Below are positions 7,731 to 14,817 of a DNA stretch of 15,820 bases, one piece after another. The stretch covers positions 1 to 15,820 of the forward strand of contig DASUFI010000359.1 of the NCBI GenBank assembly GCA_036274635.1, written 5' to 3'. Origin of the DNA: DASUFI01 sp036274635. GTDB lineage: Bacteria > Planctomycetota > B15-G4. The stretch's first letter is position 1. Every line of letters begins with the position of its first letter. A program made the translations under genes and the position numbers. Under the pieces are notes generated by a model. The model was not told the DNA's origin, ran no database searches, and saw only the letters and a list, made by a program, of their open reading frames with translations.

Positions 7731-9437
7731 ATGATCGGATGGGCACGCGTCGCGGGCGTGGGACTCTGCCTGCTCGTCACTTCGGCCTGGAGCCAGACGA
7801 ATGTGCTCCTGCTGTTGGCCGATGACATCGGCGTCGACCGCGTCGGTGCCTACGGCGAGCATCCGGACCCGGGGCACACGCCGGTCATCGATGGGCTGGC
7901 GGCCTCCGGGATCCTGTTCCGCAATGCATGGTCCACGCCGGTCTGCTCACCCACGCGCGCCTGCATCCTGACCGGCCAGTACCCCTCGCGCACGGGCGTG
8001 GGCAATGCGATGTTCCCGGACAAGGACAAGCACGAGCTGTGGGACGGCGAGGTGACTTTGCCGCACCTGCTCGAGCCGGGCGTGGCCACGCTGCTCGTGG
8101 GCAAGTGGCACCTGGGCCTGCACCAGCCCGCTGTGCTGCCGGGCCTGGGTTCAGGCCTGATGCACCCGCTGGCCTGCGGCTTCCGGCACTGGACGGGCAA
8201 CTTCTGGGTGTTGCAGCAGAAGGCCATAGGCGACGGGTACACCAACTGGGTCGAGGTCGTGGACGGCGTGCCCTCGCCGAGCACGGTCTACAACACGACG
8301 GCCATCGTCGACAGCGCGCTGGGGCTCATCGCCTCGACGCCCGAGCCGTGGTTCCTCGAAGTGGCCTTCAACGCGCCGCACATGCCGTTCCACAAGCCGC
8401 CGCCGGAGCTGCACACCTTCTCGCTGCCCCAGGAGGTGAAGTTTGATATCCCAGTGCACGTGAAGGCCGCCATCGAGGCCATGGACACCGAGATCGGGCG
8501 GCTGCTCGCGTCCATGGATCCGGCCGTGCTGGCGAACACCGTGATCATCTTCGCCGGCGACAACGGCACCGACAAGCTCGCGACGACCGAACCCTTCGTG
8601 GCGTCGCACGGCAAGGGGACGCTCTATGAGGGCGGAATCAACGTGCCGCTCATCGTGTCCGGCAAGGGCGTGGCCGCCGGAGCCGAGTGCACGAGCCTCG
8701 TGTCCCTGACCGACCTGTTCGCGACGGTGGCCGAGCTGGAGTCCGTGCCGCAGACCACGGGTCTCGACTCGGTGAGCCTGGTGCCCTACCTCACGCACCC
8801 GCTGCAGCCCTCGCTGCGTCAGACGGTCTTCAGCGAGTGGTTCGTTCCGCCCGGCTTCCCGCCCTATGCCGAGCACCACCGGGCCGTGCGCGACGAGCGC
8901 TTCAAGCTCGTGCGCCACGAGAAGAAGGGCGTGACCAGCGAGGAGTTCTTCGACCTGGACGCCGATCCCTTCGAGCTGCAGGACCTGCTGCAGGCGCCCC
9001 TCGGGCCGAAGGCGGCGATCGAGTACGGGCAGCTCTCCACTGCCATCGAGCTGCAGCCCGAGCCGTTCAATGCGACGGGCATCGGCATGGCGGGCCAGCT
9101 CGGCGAGCCGCGGCTCTCGGGGGCGGGAGACCTCTCGCCGGGCACGCCTCTCTCGCTCGAGATGGAGGCGGCCTGTCCGCTCGCGCCGGCCCTCCTGTTC
9201 CTCGGCCAGGCATGGCTCGGCACGGCGTTCCACGGGGGTGTGCTGGGACCGAAGGTCCTGCTGGCCTTCCCACCCATGGTGACGGACTCCGATGGCCGGC
9301 TCGAGACCCGGGGCCTCTGGCCGGAAGACGTGCCGCCGGGAATGCAGATCATCCTGCAGTTCTGGCTGCACGACCCGGCCTCGCTCACCGGCTACGCGGC
9401 GTCGAACGAGCTCGTCATCATGACGCCGGGCCCGTGA
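7731..9437 (+). CDS. Secreted Cys-type (FGly) sulfatase with planctomycete C-terminal module
   Basis: This 568-residue protein starts at ATG 7731, chosen because GGGAG lies five bases before it and a signal peptide follows (cleavage near AWSQ, 19-22). Right after it the sulfatase fold begins: NVLLLLADDIG with metal-ligand Asp31/Asp32. The sulfatase signature CSPTR at 72-76 holds Cys72, to be converted to formylglycine, followed by ACILTGQYPSRTG. GKWHLG at 124-129 (Lys125, His127), His217, GDNGT at 276-280 and HGKG at 293-296 complete the active site. It should hydrolyse sulfate esters outside the cytoplasm, perhaps of sulfated polysaccharide; the substrate is not predictable. Residues about 458-568 (9102-9434) form the same C-terminal module as the previous protein. 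Maturation needs a formylglycine-generating or anSME enzyme, which is not in this window. It converges on the next gene. Confidence 0.93.
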   Translation: MIGWARVAGVGLCLLVTSAWSQTNVLLLLADDIGVDRVGAYGEHPDPGHTPVIDGLAASGILFRNAWSTPVCSPTRACILTGQYPSRTGVGNAMFPDKDKHELWDGEVTLPHLLEPGVATLLVGKWHLGLHQPAVLPGLGSGLMHPLACGFRHWTGNFWVLQQKAIGDGYTNWVEVVDGVPSPSTVYNTTAIVDSALGLIASTPEPWFLEVAFNAPHMPFHKPPPELHTFSLPQEVKFDIPVHVKAAIEAMDTEIGRLLASMDPAVLANTVIIFAGDNGTDKLATTEPFVASHGKGTLYEGGINVPLIVSGKGVAAGAECTSLVSLTDLFATVAELESVPQTTGLDSVSLVPYLTHPLQPSLRQTVFSEWFVPPGFPPYAEHHRAVRDERFKLVRHEKKGVTSEEFFDLDADPFELQDLLQAPLGPKAAIEYGQLSTAIELQPEPFNATGIGMAGQLGEPRLSGAGDLSPGTPLSLEMEAACPLAPALLFLGQAWLGTAFHGGVLGPKVLLAFPPMVTDSDGRLETRGLWPEDVPPGMQIILQFWLHDPASLTGYAASNELVIMTPGP

Positions 9438-9451
9438 GCCGGGTCGGCCCG

Positions 9452-9472
9452 GACGTCGCTCAGCGCGACGTC
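9452..9472. terminator. Hairpin shared by two convergent sulfatase genes
   Basis: GACGTCGC (9452-9459) and GCGACGTC (9465-9472) are perfect 8-base inverted arms around a 5-base loop. The hairpin sits between the + strand stop at 9437 and the minus strand stop at 9460-9462, the latter inside the loop. An overlapping alternative, CCGGGCC/GGCCCGG (9426-9432, 9446-9452), lies just left. Neither has a T run, so it is a candidate bidirectional terminator or 3'-end stabiliser rather than a classical intrinsic terminator. Confidence 0.45.
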
Positions 9473-11859
9473 TCCACGTAGCCCAGCGCGCTGAGGCTTC
9501 GCAGCAGCTCCGCGTCCGGTTCCAGGCGCGTGCGCACGCCCGGGTGCTCGTGCATCGCGGCCTCGACCTCGTCGAGCCTGCGGCGAATCAGGTCGAACTC
9601 GACGCGGCCTTCGACGGCGAGGTCGTGCAGCTCATGCGGGTCGTGCTCGAGGTCGAACAGCTCCCAGCCGTCGGCGGAAGGCGGGTCGCCGGCGTCGTGC
9701 CGGTCGGTGCGCACGAGCTTCCACGGCCCGCAGCGCAGCGCAGCGCGGGCCTGGTAGCTGCGGTCGAGCTGGCTGTACAGGGCCGTCGGTGCGCCCGACG
9801 GCGCCTCCCCGCCTGCCGCCGCCGCCAGCGAATGGCCGTCCAGCTCGGCCGGCGCCGGCAGGTGGAGCAGCTCGGCCAGGGTCGGGAGGATGTCGACCTG
9901 GCTCACCGCCGCTGCGACACGGCGGCCCTGGGCGAGCCGCGGCGGCACGATCAGCAGCGGGACGCGCAGCAGCTCCTCGTAGAGCGAGCCGCGGTGCCGC
10001 AGGTGTCCGTGCTCGAAGAACTCCTCGCCGTGATCGCTGGTCACCACGATGCAGGCGTCGTCGAGCAGGCCGCGCTCGCGCAGCGGCTCGATGAGCGCGC
10101 GCAGGCTGCGGTCGACGTGATGGATGCACGCGTCGTAGAGGTCGGTCAGCCGGTCGAGCTCGGCGGGCGTCGGCGGCAGCGCGTGGAGGTCGCGATGCTC
10201 GTTGAGCAGGTCGCGCAGGACGAAGCCCGGGTCGGGCGGTGCGCGCTCGAACAGCGCCAGGTCCTCGGCCGGCGGATCGTATTCGTGCGTGGCGTAGGTG
10301 TGCACGAAGGCGAACCAGGGCCGCCGCCCCTGCTGCGCGATCCAGTCGGCGACGGCCCCGAGCCCCTCCCGGCTGACGCTCACAGGGTCGACCATGGAGT
10401 AGCTGTCGAAGCCGTCGGCGAAGCCGTAGTCCATGGAGAGGAAGCCGCCGCCGGTGAACCCGGCCGTCGCATAGCCGGCGGACGCCAGGCGCATGGCCAG
10501 CGTCGGCATCCGCGCCGTGTTCAGCCGGTCGGAGGTGTCGAGCGCGAGGTGCCGCGGCGGGAACACGCCCGTGAACAGCGAGGCATGCGTCGGCAGCGTG
10601 TACGACGAGACCGCGGAGACGTCCGTGAAGACGATGCCGCTCCGCGCGAGCTCATCGAGGTAGGGGCTCGTCGGGCGCGGGTAGCCCATGAACCCGAGAT
10701 GGTCGGCGCGCAGCGTGTCGATCGACACGAGGAGCAGCGACGGCGTCTCCGGCCGCGCGGCCGGCGGCTCGGGGCCGCGCAGGATCGGCTGGCCGAAGAT
10801 CACGCCCCTGCCCACCTCGGCGGAGAACTCGAGGGTCACCGCTCCGTGCACTCCCTGCGGCCAGGCCAGCAGCTGATCGGTGAAGCGTGCCGGCTGCCCG
10901 TCGCCCGGCGGCGTCAGGCTGCCCTCCCCGAGGGTCCGATCGCCCGGCTGCACGGCGACGCGCCACCGGCTGCCGCCCGGACCGGCGAGCGCGGCCGCAG
11001 CCGGATCGGGGCCGACTCCCAGCGCCAGGTCGACGGCGCCGGGCGGCACCTCGAGCGGCACGCTGAGCCTCCGTCCCGCCGGCACGACCGCCGACATGCG
11101 GGCGTCGCCGCCGAGCTTGACGCGCTCGATCACGACGCCGTCGCTCGCTGTCGCCACCTCCGTGCCCGAGTCCGAGCCCCGATTCAGTCGCGGGGTCATC
11201 GTGAGCTGCACGCGGTCGACTTCGAGCGGTCGGTCCAGGGCGGCGATCACCAGCATCCGCGAGGAGCCGCCCGCGACCTCGGCGCTCGTCCATCCCAGCC
11301 AGCGGGCCTGCGCGAACGATTGCTCGTCCACCGGATCGCGCCAGACGGCGCTCGTGCCGGCCGCCCCGTCGCGAAGCTCCTCGGCCAGCGCGGCCAACTC
11401 CTCGCGACGGGGCAGCGGCGAGTCGAAGAAGCTGGCTCCCGAAGGCGTGGTGGCCTTCAGGAAGAACAGGTTCGGACAATGATCACCGGCCTGCGCCACC
11501 GTTCCCCGCATCCGGACCGTGAAGGCGTGCTCCCTGGACTGCTCGATGTCGACGCGGCGCATCAGCGCCACGCCTGCAGGCAGCACGACCCGACCGGCCT
11601 CGTGGACCAAGCCGCCGGGTCGCACGCGGCTCGCGGCGGGCACCACCTTCATCGCGCCCTTGGCGCCCGGCACGAGAACCATCCAGCCGTCGAGCGAGTC
11701 CAGCTCGTCGGAGAAGACCGTGGCGGCCTCGTCGGCCGCGGGCGCGGACTCGTGCAGCACGCGCACCGTCCAACTCGTGCCCGAGCCGTCGGAATCGCCG
11801 CAGCTCGCGAGCAGCGCGAGCAGAGAGACGACGCGGCAGGACCCGCGCAGCGACAGCAT
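9460..11859 (-). CDS. Lipoprotein of the sulfatase superfamily with Thr in place of the FGly Cys
   Basis: The 799-residue protein starts at ATG 11859, which gives a lipoprotein signal (VVSLLALLASC, lipobox LASC, Cys20). An in-frame ATG at 11955 would add 32 unlikely residues before it. Residues about 25-365 form a beta-rich N-terminal region I do not recognise. From 374 comes the sulfatase/alkaline-phosphatase fold: LLLVSIDTLRADHLG (Asp381, Asp386), then SSYTLPTHASLFTG, with Thr421 where FGly sulfatases have Cys and His425 where they have Arg. TSDHGEEFFEHG at 608-619 supplies Asp609/His610, and ELFDLEHDPHELHDL (733-747) is the usual C-terminal signature. It may be a phosphodiesterase, phosphoglycerol-transferase-like or other hydrolase using Thr as nucleophile rather than a true sulfatase. 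It should be anchored by lipid at a membrane. A TAGCGT box lies seven bases before the start. Confidence 0.88.
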   Translation of the reverse strand: MLSLRGSCRVVSLLALLASCGDSDGSGTSWTVRVLHESAPAADEAATVFSDELDSLDGWMVLVPGAKGAMKVVPAASRVRPGGLVHEAGRVVLPAGVALMRRVDIEQSREHAFTVRMRGTVAQAGDHCPNLFFLKATTPSGASFFDSPLPRREELAALAEELRDGAAGTSAVWRDPVDEQSFAQARWLGWTSAEVAGGSSRMLVIAALDRPLEVDRVQLTMTPRLNRGSDSGTEVATASDGVVIERVKLGGDARMSAVVPAGRRLSVPLEVPPGAVDLALGVGPDPAAAALAGPGGSRWRVAVQPGDRTLGEGSLTPPGDGQPARFTDQLLAWPQGVHGAVTLEFSAEVGRGVIFGQPILRGPEPPAARPETPSLLLVSIDTLRADHLGFMGYPRPTSPYLDELARSGIVFTDVSAVSSYTLPTHASLFTGVFPPRHLALDTSDRLNTARMPTLAMRLASAGYATAGFTGGGFLSMDYGFADGFDSYSMVDPVSVSREGLGAVADWIAQQGRRPWFAFVHTYATHEYDPPAEDLALFERAPPDPGFVLRDLLNEHRDLHALPPTPAELDRLTDLYDACIHHVDRSLRALIEPLRERGLLDDACIVVTSDHGEEFFEHGHLRHRGSLYEELLRVPLLIVPPRLAQGRRVAAAVSQVDILPTLAELLHLPAPAELDGHSLAAAAGGEAPSGAPTALYSQLDRSYQARAALRCGPWKLVRTDRHDAGDPPSADGWELFDLEHDPHELHDLAVEGRVEFDLIRRRLDEVEAAMHEHPGVRTRLEPDAELLRSLSALGYVETSR

Positions 11860-11866
11860 GCTCGCC

Positions 11867-11872
11867 ACGCTA
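11867..11872 (-). promoter_or_regulatory. -10 box (TAGCGT) for the 11859 lipoprotein gene
   Basis: On the minus strand GCTAGCGT ends seven bases before the ATG at 11859, placing the transcript start at or next to the start codon. It supports choosing 11859 as start, as does the lipobox. No -35 is evident; the following GGCGAG is too close to the ATG to act as a ribosome site. Confidence 0.42.
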
Positions 11873-12025
11873 GCAGCCGCCGTCGATCGCGGCCAGCGGC
11901 GCCTCGGTTGTGGTGCGTCACAAGCGGCCTTCCGGGGGCGCCTGCTCTCCGTCAAGCGCGGCGCCGAGGCCGGTCGGAGTCGTCGCCGACGGACGATCAG
12001 CCTGACAGCTTCGGAAGAAGCCGGC

Positions 12026-12601
12026 TCACTTCACGTGGAAGGTCAGGCAGTCCTGCTTCCCGTTGCGCTCGTACACGACGACGTACTGCGATTGCCCGGG
12101 ATTCTGATCGAACCAGTTCACGGCGCCCGAGAGGGAGCTCATCGGCATGCCATTGATCGAGAGGATGCGATCGCCGTCCTGCGCTCCGACCTGCGCGGCC
12201 AGTGAACCCGGCTTGACCTCGGTGATCTGCAGCGAAGAGAAGCCGCCTCCCGCCGGTGTGATCGTGCGGACGTTCACCTCCTGGTCCAGGAACTGCAGCG
12301 CGTCCTGAGCCAGGCGCTCGCGGTCGTGGCTGCCGATGATCCAGTGGCCTTCCTGAAGTTGGGTCGTTTCGGCCGGCGTGATCGCCACGGCGGCGGCGGG
12401 ATCGTCCTCGGGCGGCACGTGGAAGAGGCGGTTCGGCTGGCCCATCCCGTCGCTGCCAAGGTTGGGCGTGATCGTCGCTTCACTGTCGCCCCAACGGCAC
12501 GTGACTTCCTGCTCCTCGATCCTCACGATGCGGCCGTCGTACGGCGGATCGCAGTCGGGCGACTCGAGCGGGTCACCCTGCGACAGGTGCCCCCGCCTCA
12601 C
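12026..12601 (-). CDS. GspC-like PDZ protein lacking its N-terminal membrane part
   Basis: The 191-residue product starts at a GTG whose last two bases overlap the stop of the SDR gene (GTGA), so translation is probably coupled. Residues about 10-50 (GDPLESP, DGRIVRIEEQEV) look like the end of the homology region of type II secretion protein GspC. Residues about 85-115 (EGHWIIGSHDRERL) and the PDZ domain at about 116-190 (LQITEVKPGSLAAQVGAQDG, then DRILSINGMPM...AVNWF and VVVYERNGK) match GspC order. Normal GspC has an N-terminal inner-membrane helix and works in the periplasm. None is present here and no upstream start in frame can supply it, since that DNA codes the SDR. It may be a truncated remnant or a cytoplasmic PDZ protein. 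No other gsp gene is nearby. Assignment to GspC is inference from motifs. Confidence 0.68.
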   Translation of the reverse strand: MRRGHLSQGDPLESPDCDPPYDGRIVRIEEQEVTCRWGDSEATITPNLGSDGMGQPNRLFHVPPEDDPAAAVAITPAETTQLQEGHWIIGSHDRERLAQDALQFLDQEVNVRTITPAGGGFSSLQITEVKPGSLAAQVGAQDGDRILSINGMPMSSLSGAVNWFDQNPGQSQYVVVYERNGKQDCLTFHVK

Positions 12602-13488
12602 CCGTTCACGATCTCTCCGCCATTCGGGTGCAGCACCTGGCCGGTCATGTACGCCGAGTCGCTATTCGCCAGGAACACGTAGCACGGCGCGCAATCCGCC
12701 GGCTCGCCCGTCCGACCCAGGGGCACGTCGCTGCCGAAGCGTGCGACCTTCGAGGGCCGGAACGTCGCGGGAATGAGCGGCGTCCAGATGGGGCCCGGCG
12801 CGACCGCATTGACGCGGATGCCCTCGTCCGCAAGCTGCAGCGCCAGCGAGCGCGTGAAGCTCACGATCGCGCCCTTGGTGGTCGAGTAGTCGAGGAGCTC
12901 GGGGCTGCCTCGATAGGCCGTCACCGAGGTCGTGTTGATGATGGTTCCCTGGCTCTTGCGCAGGGCGGGCAGCGCGGCCTTGGTGAGATGGAAGGCGGCA
13001 AAGATGTTGGTGCGAAAAGTGGCGAGCAGCTGGTGGGATGAGATCCTCGCGATCGACGGCTGCTCGTGCTGCTCGGCGGCGTTGTTCACGAGCACGTCGA
13101 GGCGACCGAAGTGCGCCAGCGTGCGCTCGACGGCGCGACGGCAGGCGGCTTCCTGGCGCAGGTCGCCGCGCAGACGGAGGCAGGCGCGGCCTTCAGCCTC
13201 CACCAGGCGCGCGGTGTCGCGGGCGTCGCGCGCTTCGTTCAGGTAGGCGATGGCGACGTCGGCGCCCTCCTTGGCGAAGGTGACCGCCACGGCGCGCCCG
13301 ATGCCGCTGTCGCCACCCGTGATCAAGGCCACCTTTCCCGCCAGCTTTCCGGAGGCCTTGTAGAGCGCCGAGACGCTCACCGGCTGCGGGTGCATGGCGC
13401 GCTGCCGGCCGGGCTGACGTGCTTGCGACTGGGCCGGTCGCTGGCGTTTGCGAGTCGAGCGTGCCTGGTCCTTGGATGCGTTGGCCAT
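12598..13488 (-). CDS. SDR-family oxidoreductase (YghA / general stress protein 39 type)
   Basis: The 296-residue protein is a classical short-chain dehydrogenase. The basic, Gln-rich tail (1-46) ends in QPGRQRAMHPQP, as in the YghA/Gsp39 group. The Rossmann nucleotide site is TGGDSGIG at 57-64, with NNAA at 135-138, catalytic Ser188, the YSTTK pair Tyr201/Lys205, PGPIWTPLI at 231-239 and a C-terminal HPNGGEIVNG. It should be an NAD(P)H-dependent reductase of carbonyl compounds in the cytoplasm; the substrate is unknown and relatives are often linked to general stress. ATG 13488 is chosen because GGAGG lies five bases before it; a GTG at 13500 is in frame but lies across that site. Its TGA overlaps the GTG start of the PDZ gene. 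The 100-base gap to the PRC gene leaves room for a separate promoter, though co-transcription is possible. Confidence 0.93.
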   Translation of the reverse strand: MANASKDQARSTRKRQRPAQSQARQPGRQRAMHPQPVSVSALYKASGKLAGKVALITGGDSGIGRAVAVTFAKEGADVAIAYLNEARDARDTARLVEAEGRACLRLRGDLRQEAACRRAVERTLAHFGRLDVLVNNAAEQHEQPSIARISSHQLLATFRTNIFAAFHLTKAALPALRKSQGTIINTTSVTAYRGSPELLDYSTTKGAIVSFTRSLALQLADEGIRVNAVAPGPIWTPLIPATFRPSKVARFGSDVPLGRTGEPADCAPCYVFLANSDSAYMTGQVLHPNGGEIVNG

Positions 13489-13493
13489 GCGAG

Positions 13494-13498
13494 CCTCC
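13494..13498 (-). promoter_or_regulatory. Ribosome binding site of the SDR gene
   Basis: GGAGG on the minus strand stands five bases before the ATG at 13488 and decides that start over the GTG at 13500. Confidence 0.75.
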
Positions 13499-13588
13499 AC
13501 GGGGCGCGGCGGTGTTCGCGCGAGCCGCGTCGCGTGGAGTTCGCTGAAGCAAAGCGGGGACCAATGCGCCCGCGGCGCACCCTCGCGA

Positions 13589-14614
13589 TCAGGACCGCGG
13601 TGGCTCGGGCACCCGCGGCGCGTGGGGCAGATCGGCCTGCAGCGGAAGACGCTCGAGGTCGATCCCGCGCAGCGCCGCTCCCACGGTCTCGGCGGTCAGC
13701 GTCAGCACGAGCGAGCTGTCGTCGCCAGGCGCGAGCAGATCGAGCGGCGCGCCGTGCAGCCTGCCGCTGGGGCCGGTGCGGCCACTGGTCGAGATGACGA
13801 GGTAGGACGCCCGCGAGCGGTTGAGGTTCACCGCGACGTCCAGCACGTTGCCGACGTGCCGGCCTCGCTCATCGTTGACCGTGCCGCCCAGCAGATCGGC
13901 GAGCGCGAGGGGCTTGCGCTCCTCGGCGGCGCCTTCGTCCTGCCGCGCCGCCGGCTCGCTGATGAGGAAGTGCTTGCGCGCGCGCTGGACCGCGGCCGCG
14001 TCCACCTCGGCGGCCGACGAGACCGCCTCCGCCGAGGCGAGCAGGCCCGGGTTCTCGCTGAAGATGAAGGTCTGCACGCTCTCGGTGGGCGCGACCTGCG
14101 CGGGGACGGCCGGTTTCGCATCGCCCTCGGCGGACGGCTTGCGCAGGTGGGCGAGCAGCCTGCGCATTGGCACGCAGGCGAGCGTGCCGTCTTCGCGTCG
14201 CACCAGGGCGATGGTGTCGGACGACCCGGGGAAGACCAGGTCGGCCAGGGTGCCTAGCGGCCGACCGTCGAAGTCCACGACGGCCGAGCCGATCAGCTCG
14301 CTGCCCCGAGCCGCGGCGCGCGGCGTGGGCAGGAAGACGGGCAGCGGACCCACGGGCCCTGAAGGACTCATCGTCGGCGCGAAGGTCTGCGCGCGGGGCG
14401 GCGGCGCGACGGGCGCAGCGGGCGGCGGCGCCTTCTCGGCCGGAGGCGCAGGCGGTGTCTTTTCCGGAGGCGTCGCCGGCGCGGGCGTGCCTGGCGTCCC
14501 CGGCGCAGGCGTTCCGGGTGGCGGTGTCGGCGCGGGGGCCGGAGGCTTCTGGGCGGAGAGCGCGCCGCACAGGAGCAGCGCCAGCAAGGTCGCGCGGGGG
14601 AGGTGCGAGATCAT
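13589..14614 (-). CDS. Exported proline-rich protein with two PRC-barrel-like domains
   Basis: The 341-residue protein starts at ATG 14614, since GGAGGT lies six bases upstream and a signal peptide follows (MISHLPRATLLALLLCGALSAQ). Residues 23-75 are a Pro/Ala/Thr-rich linker, likely extended or cell-wall spanning. Residues about 104-155 are a PRC-barrel (ELIGSAVVDFDGRPLGTLAD, ending CVPM), and about 238-308 a second one (LLGGTVNDERGRHVGNVLDV...ASYLVIST). Between them is a helical segment (about 190-235). PRC-barrels are small beta domains found in photosynthetic reaction-centre H subunits, RimM and many stress or surface proteins, usually binding a partner. Here export suggests a periplasmic or surface scaffold; the partner is not known. 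An in-frame ATG at 14641 would put nine extra residues before the signal and has no ribosome site. Confidence 0.85.
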   Translation of the reverse strand: MISHLPRATLLALLLCGALSAQKPPAPAPTPPPGTPAPGTPGTPAPATPPEKTPPAPPAEKAPPPAAPVAPPPRAQTFAPTMSPSGPVGPLPVFLPTPRAAARGSELIGSAVVDFDGRPLGTLADLVFPGSSDTIALVRREDGTLACVPMRRLLAHLRKPSAEGDAKPAVPAQVAPTESVQTFIFSENPGLLASAEAVSSAAEVDAAAVQRARKHFLISEPAARQDEGAAEERKPLALADLLGGTVNDERGRHVGNVLDVAVNLNRSRASYLVISTSGRTGPSGRLHGAPLDLLAPGDDSSLVLTLTAETVGAALRGIDLERLPLQADLPHAPRVPEPPRS

Positions 14615-14620
14615 GGCCAG

Positions 14621-14626
14621 ACCTCC
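14621..14626 (-). promoter_or_regulatory. Ribosome binding site of the PRC-barrel gene
   Basis: GGAGGT on the minus strand, six bases before the ATG at 14614; it decides that start over the ATG at 14641. Confidence 0.75.
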
Positions 14627-14817
14627 GGCGAGAGCAGACATCTTCGCGGATAGCCCTAACCTCGGCCAGCGGCCGGTGTCACGGCTGAAAGTTGTCCGTC
14701 GCTACGGCGACCGCACTCTGCGTCGCGTGCGAGGCGTGCGTCGCGACGGAGGCCATGCGCAGGCGTCCGGCGAACGCTGGCATCGACCGCGCGACGGCGG
14801 AGTCGAGCCGGCGGCGC

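Noticed and set aside
9544..12156. 870-codon + strand frame antisense to the lipoprotein
   Set aside because: It spans the lipoprotein gene and its upstream gap, is Arg/Gly-rich and has no domain; the minus strand frame has a lipobox and sulfatase motifs.
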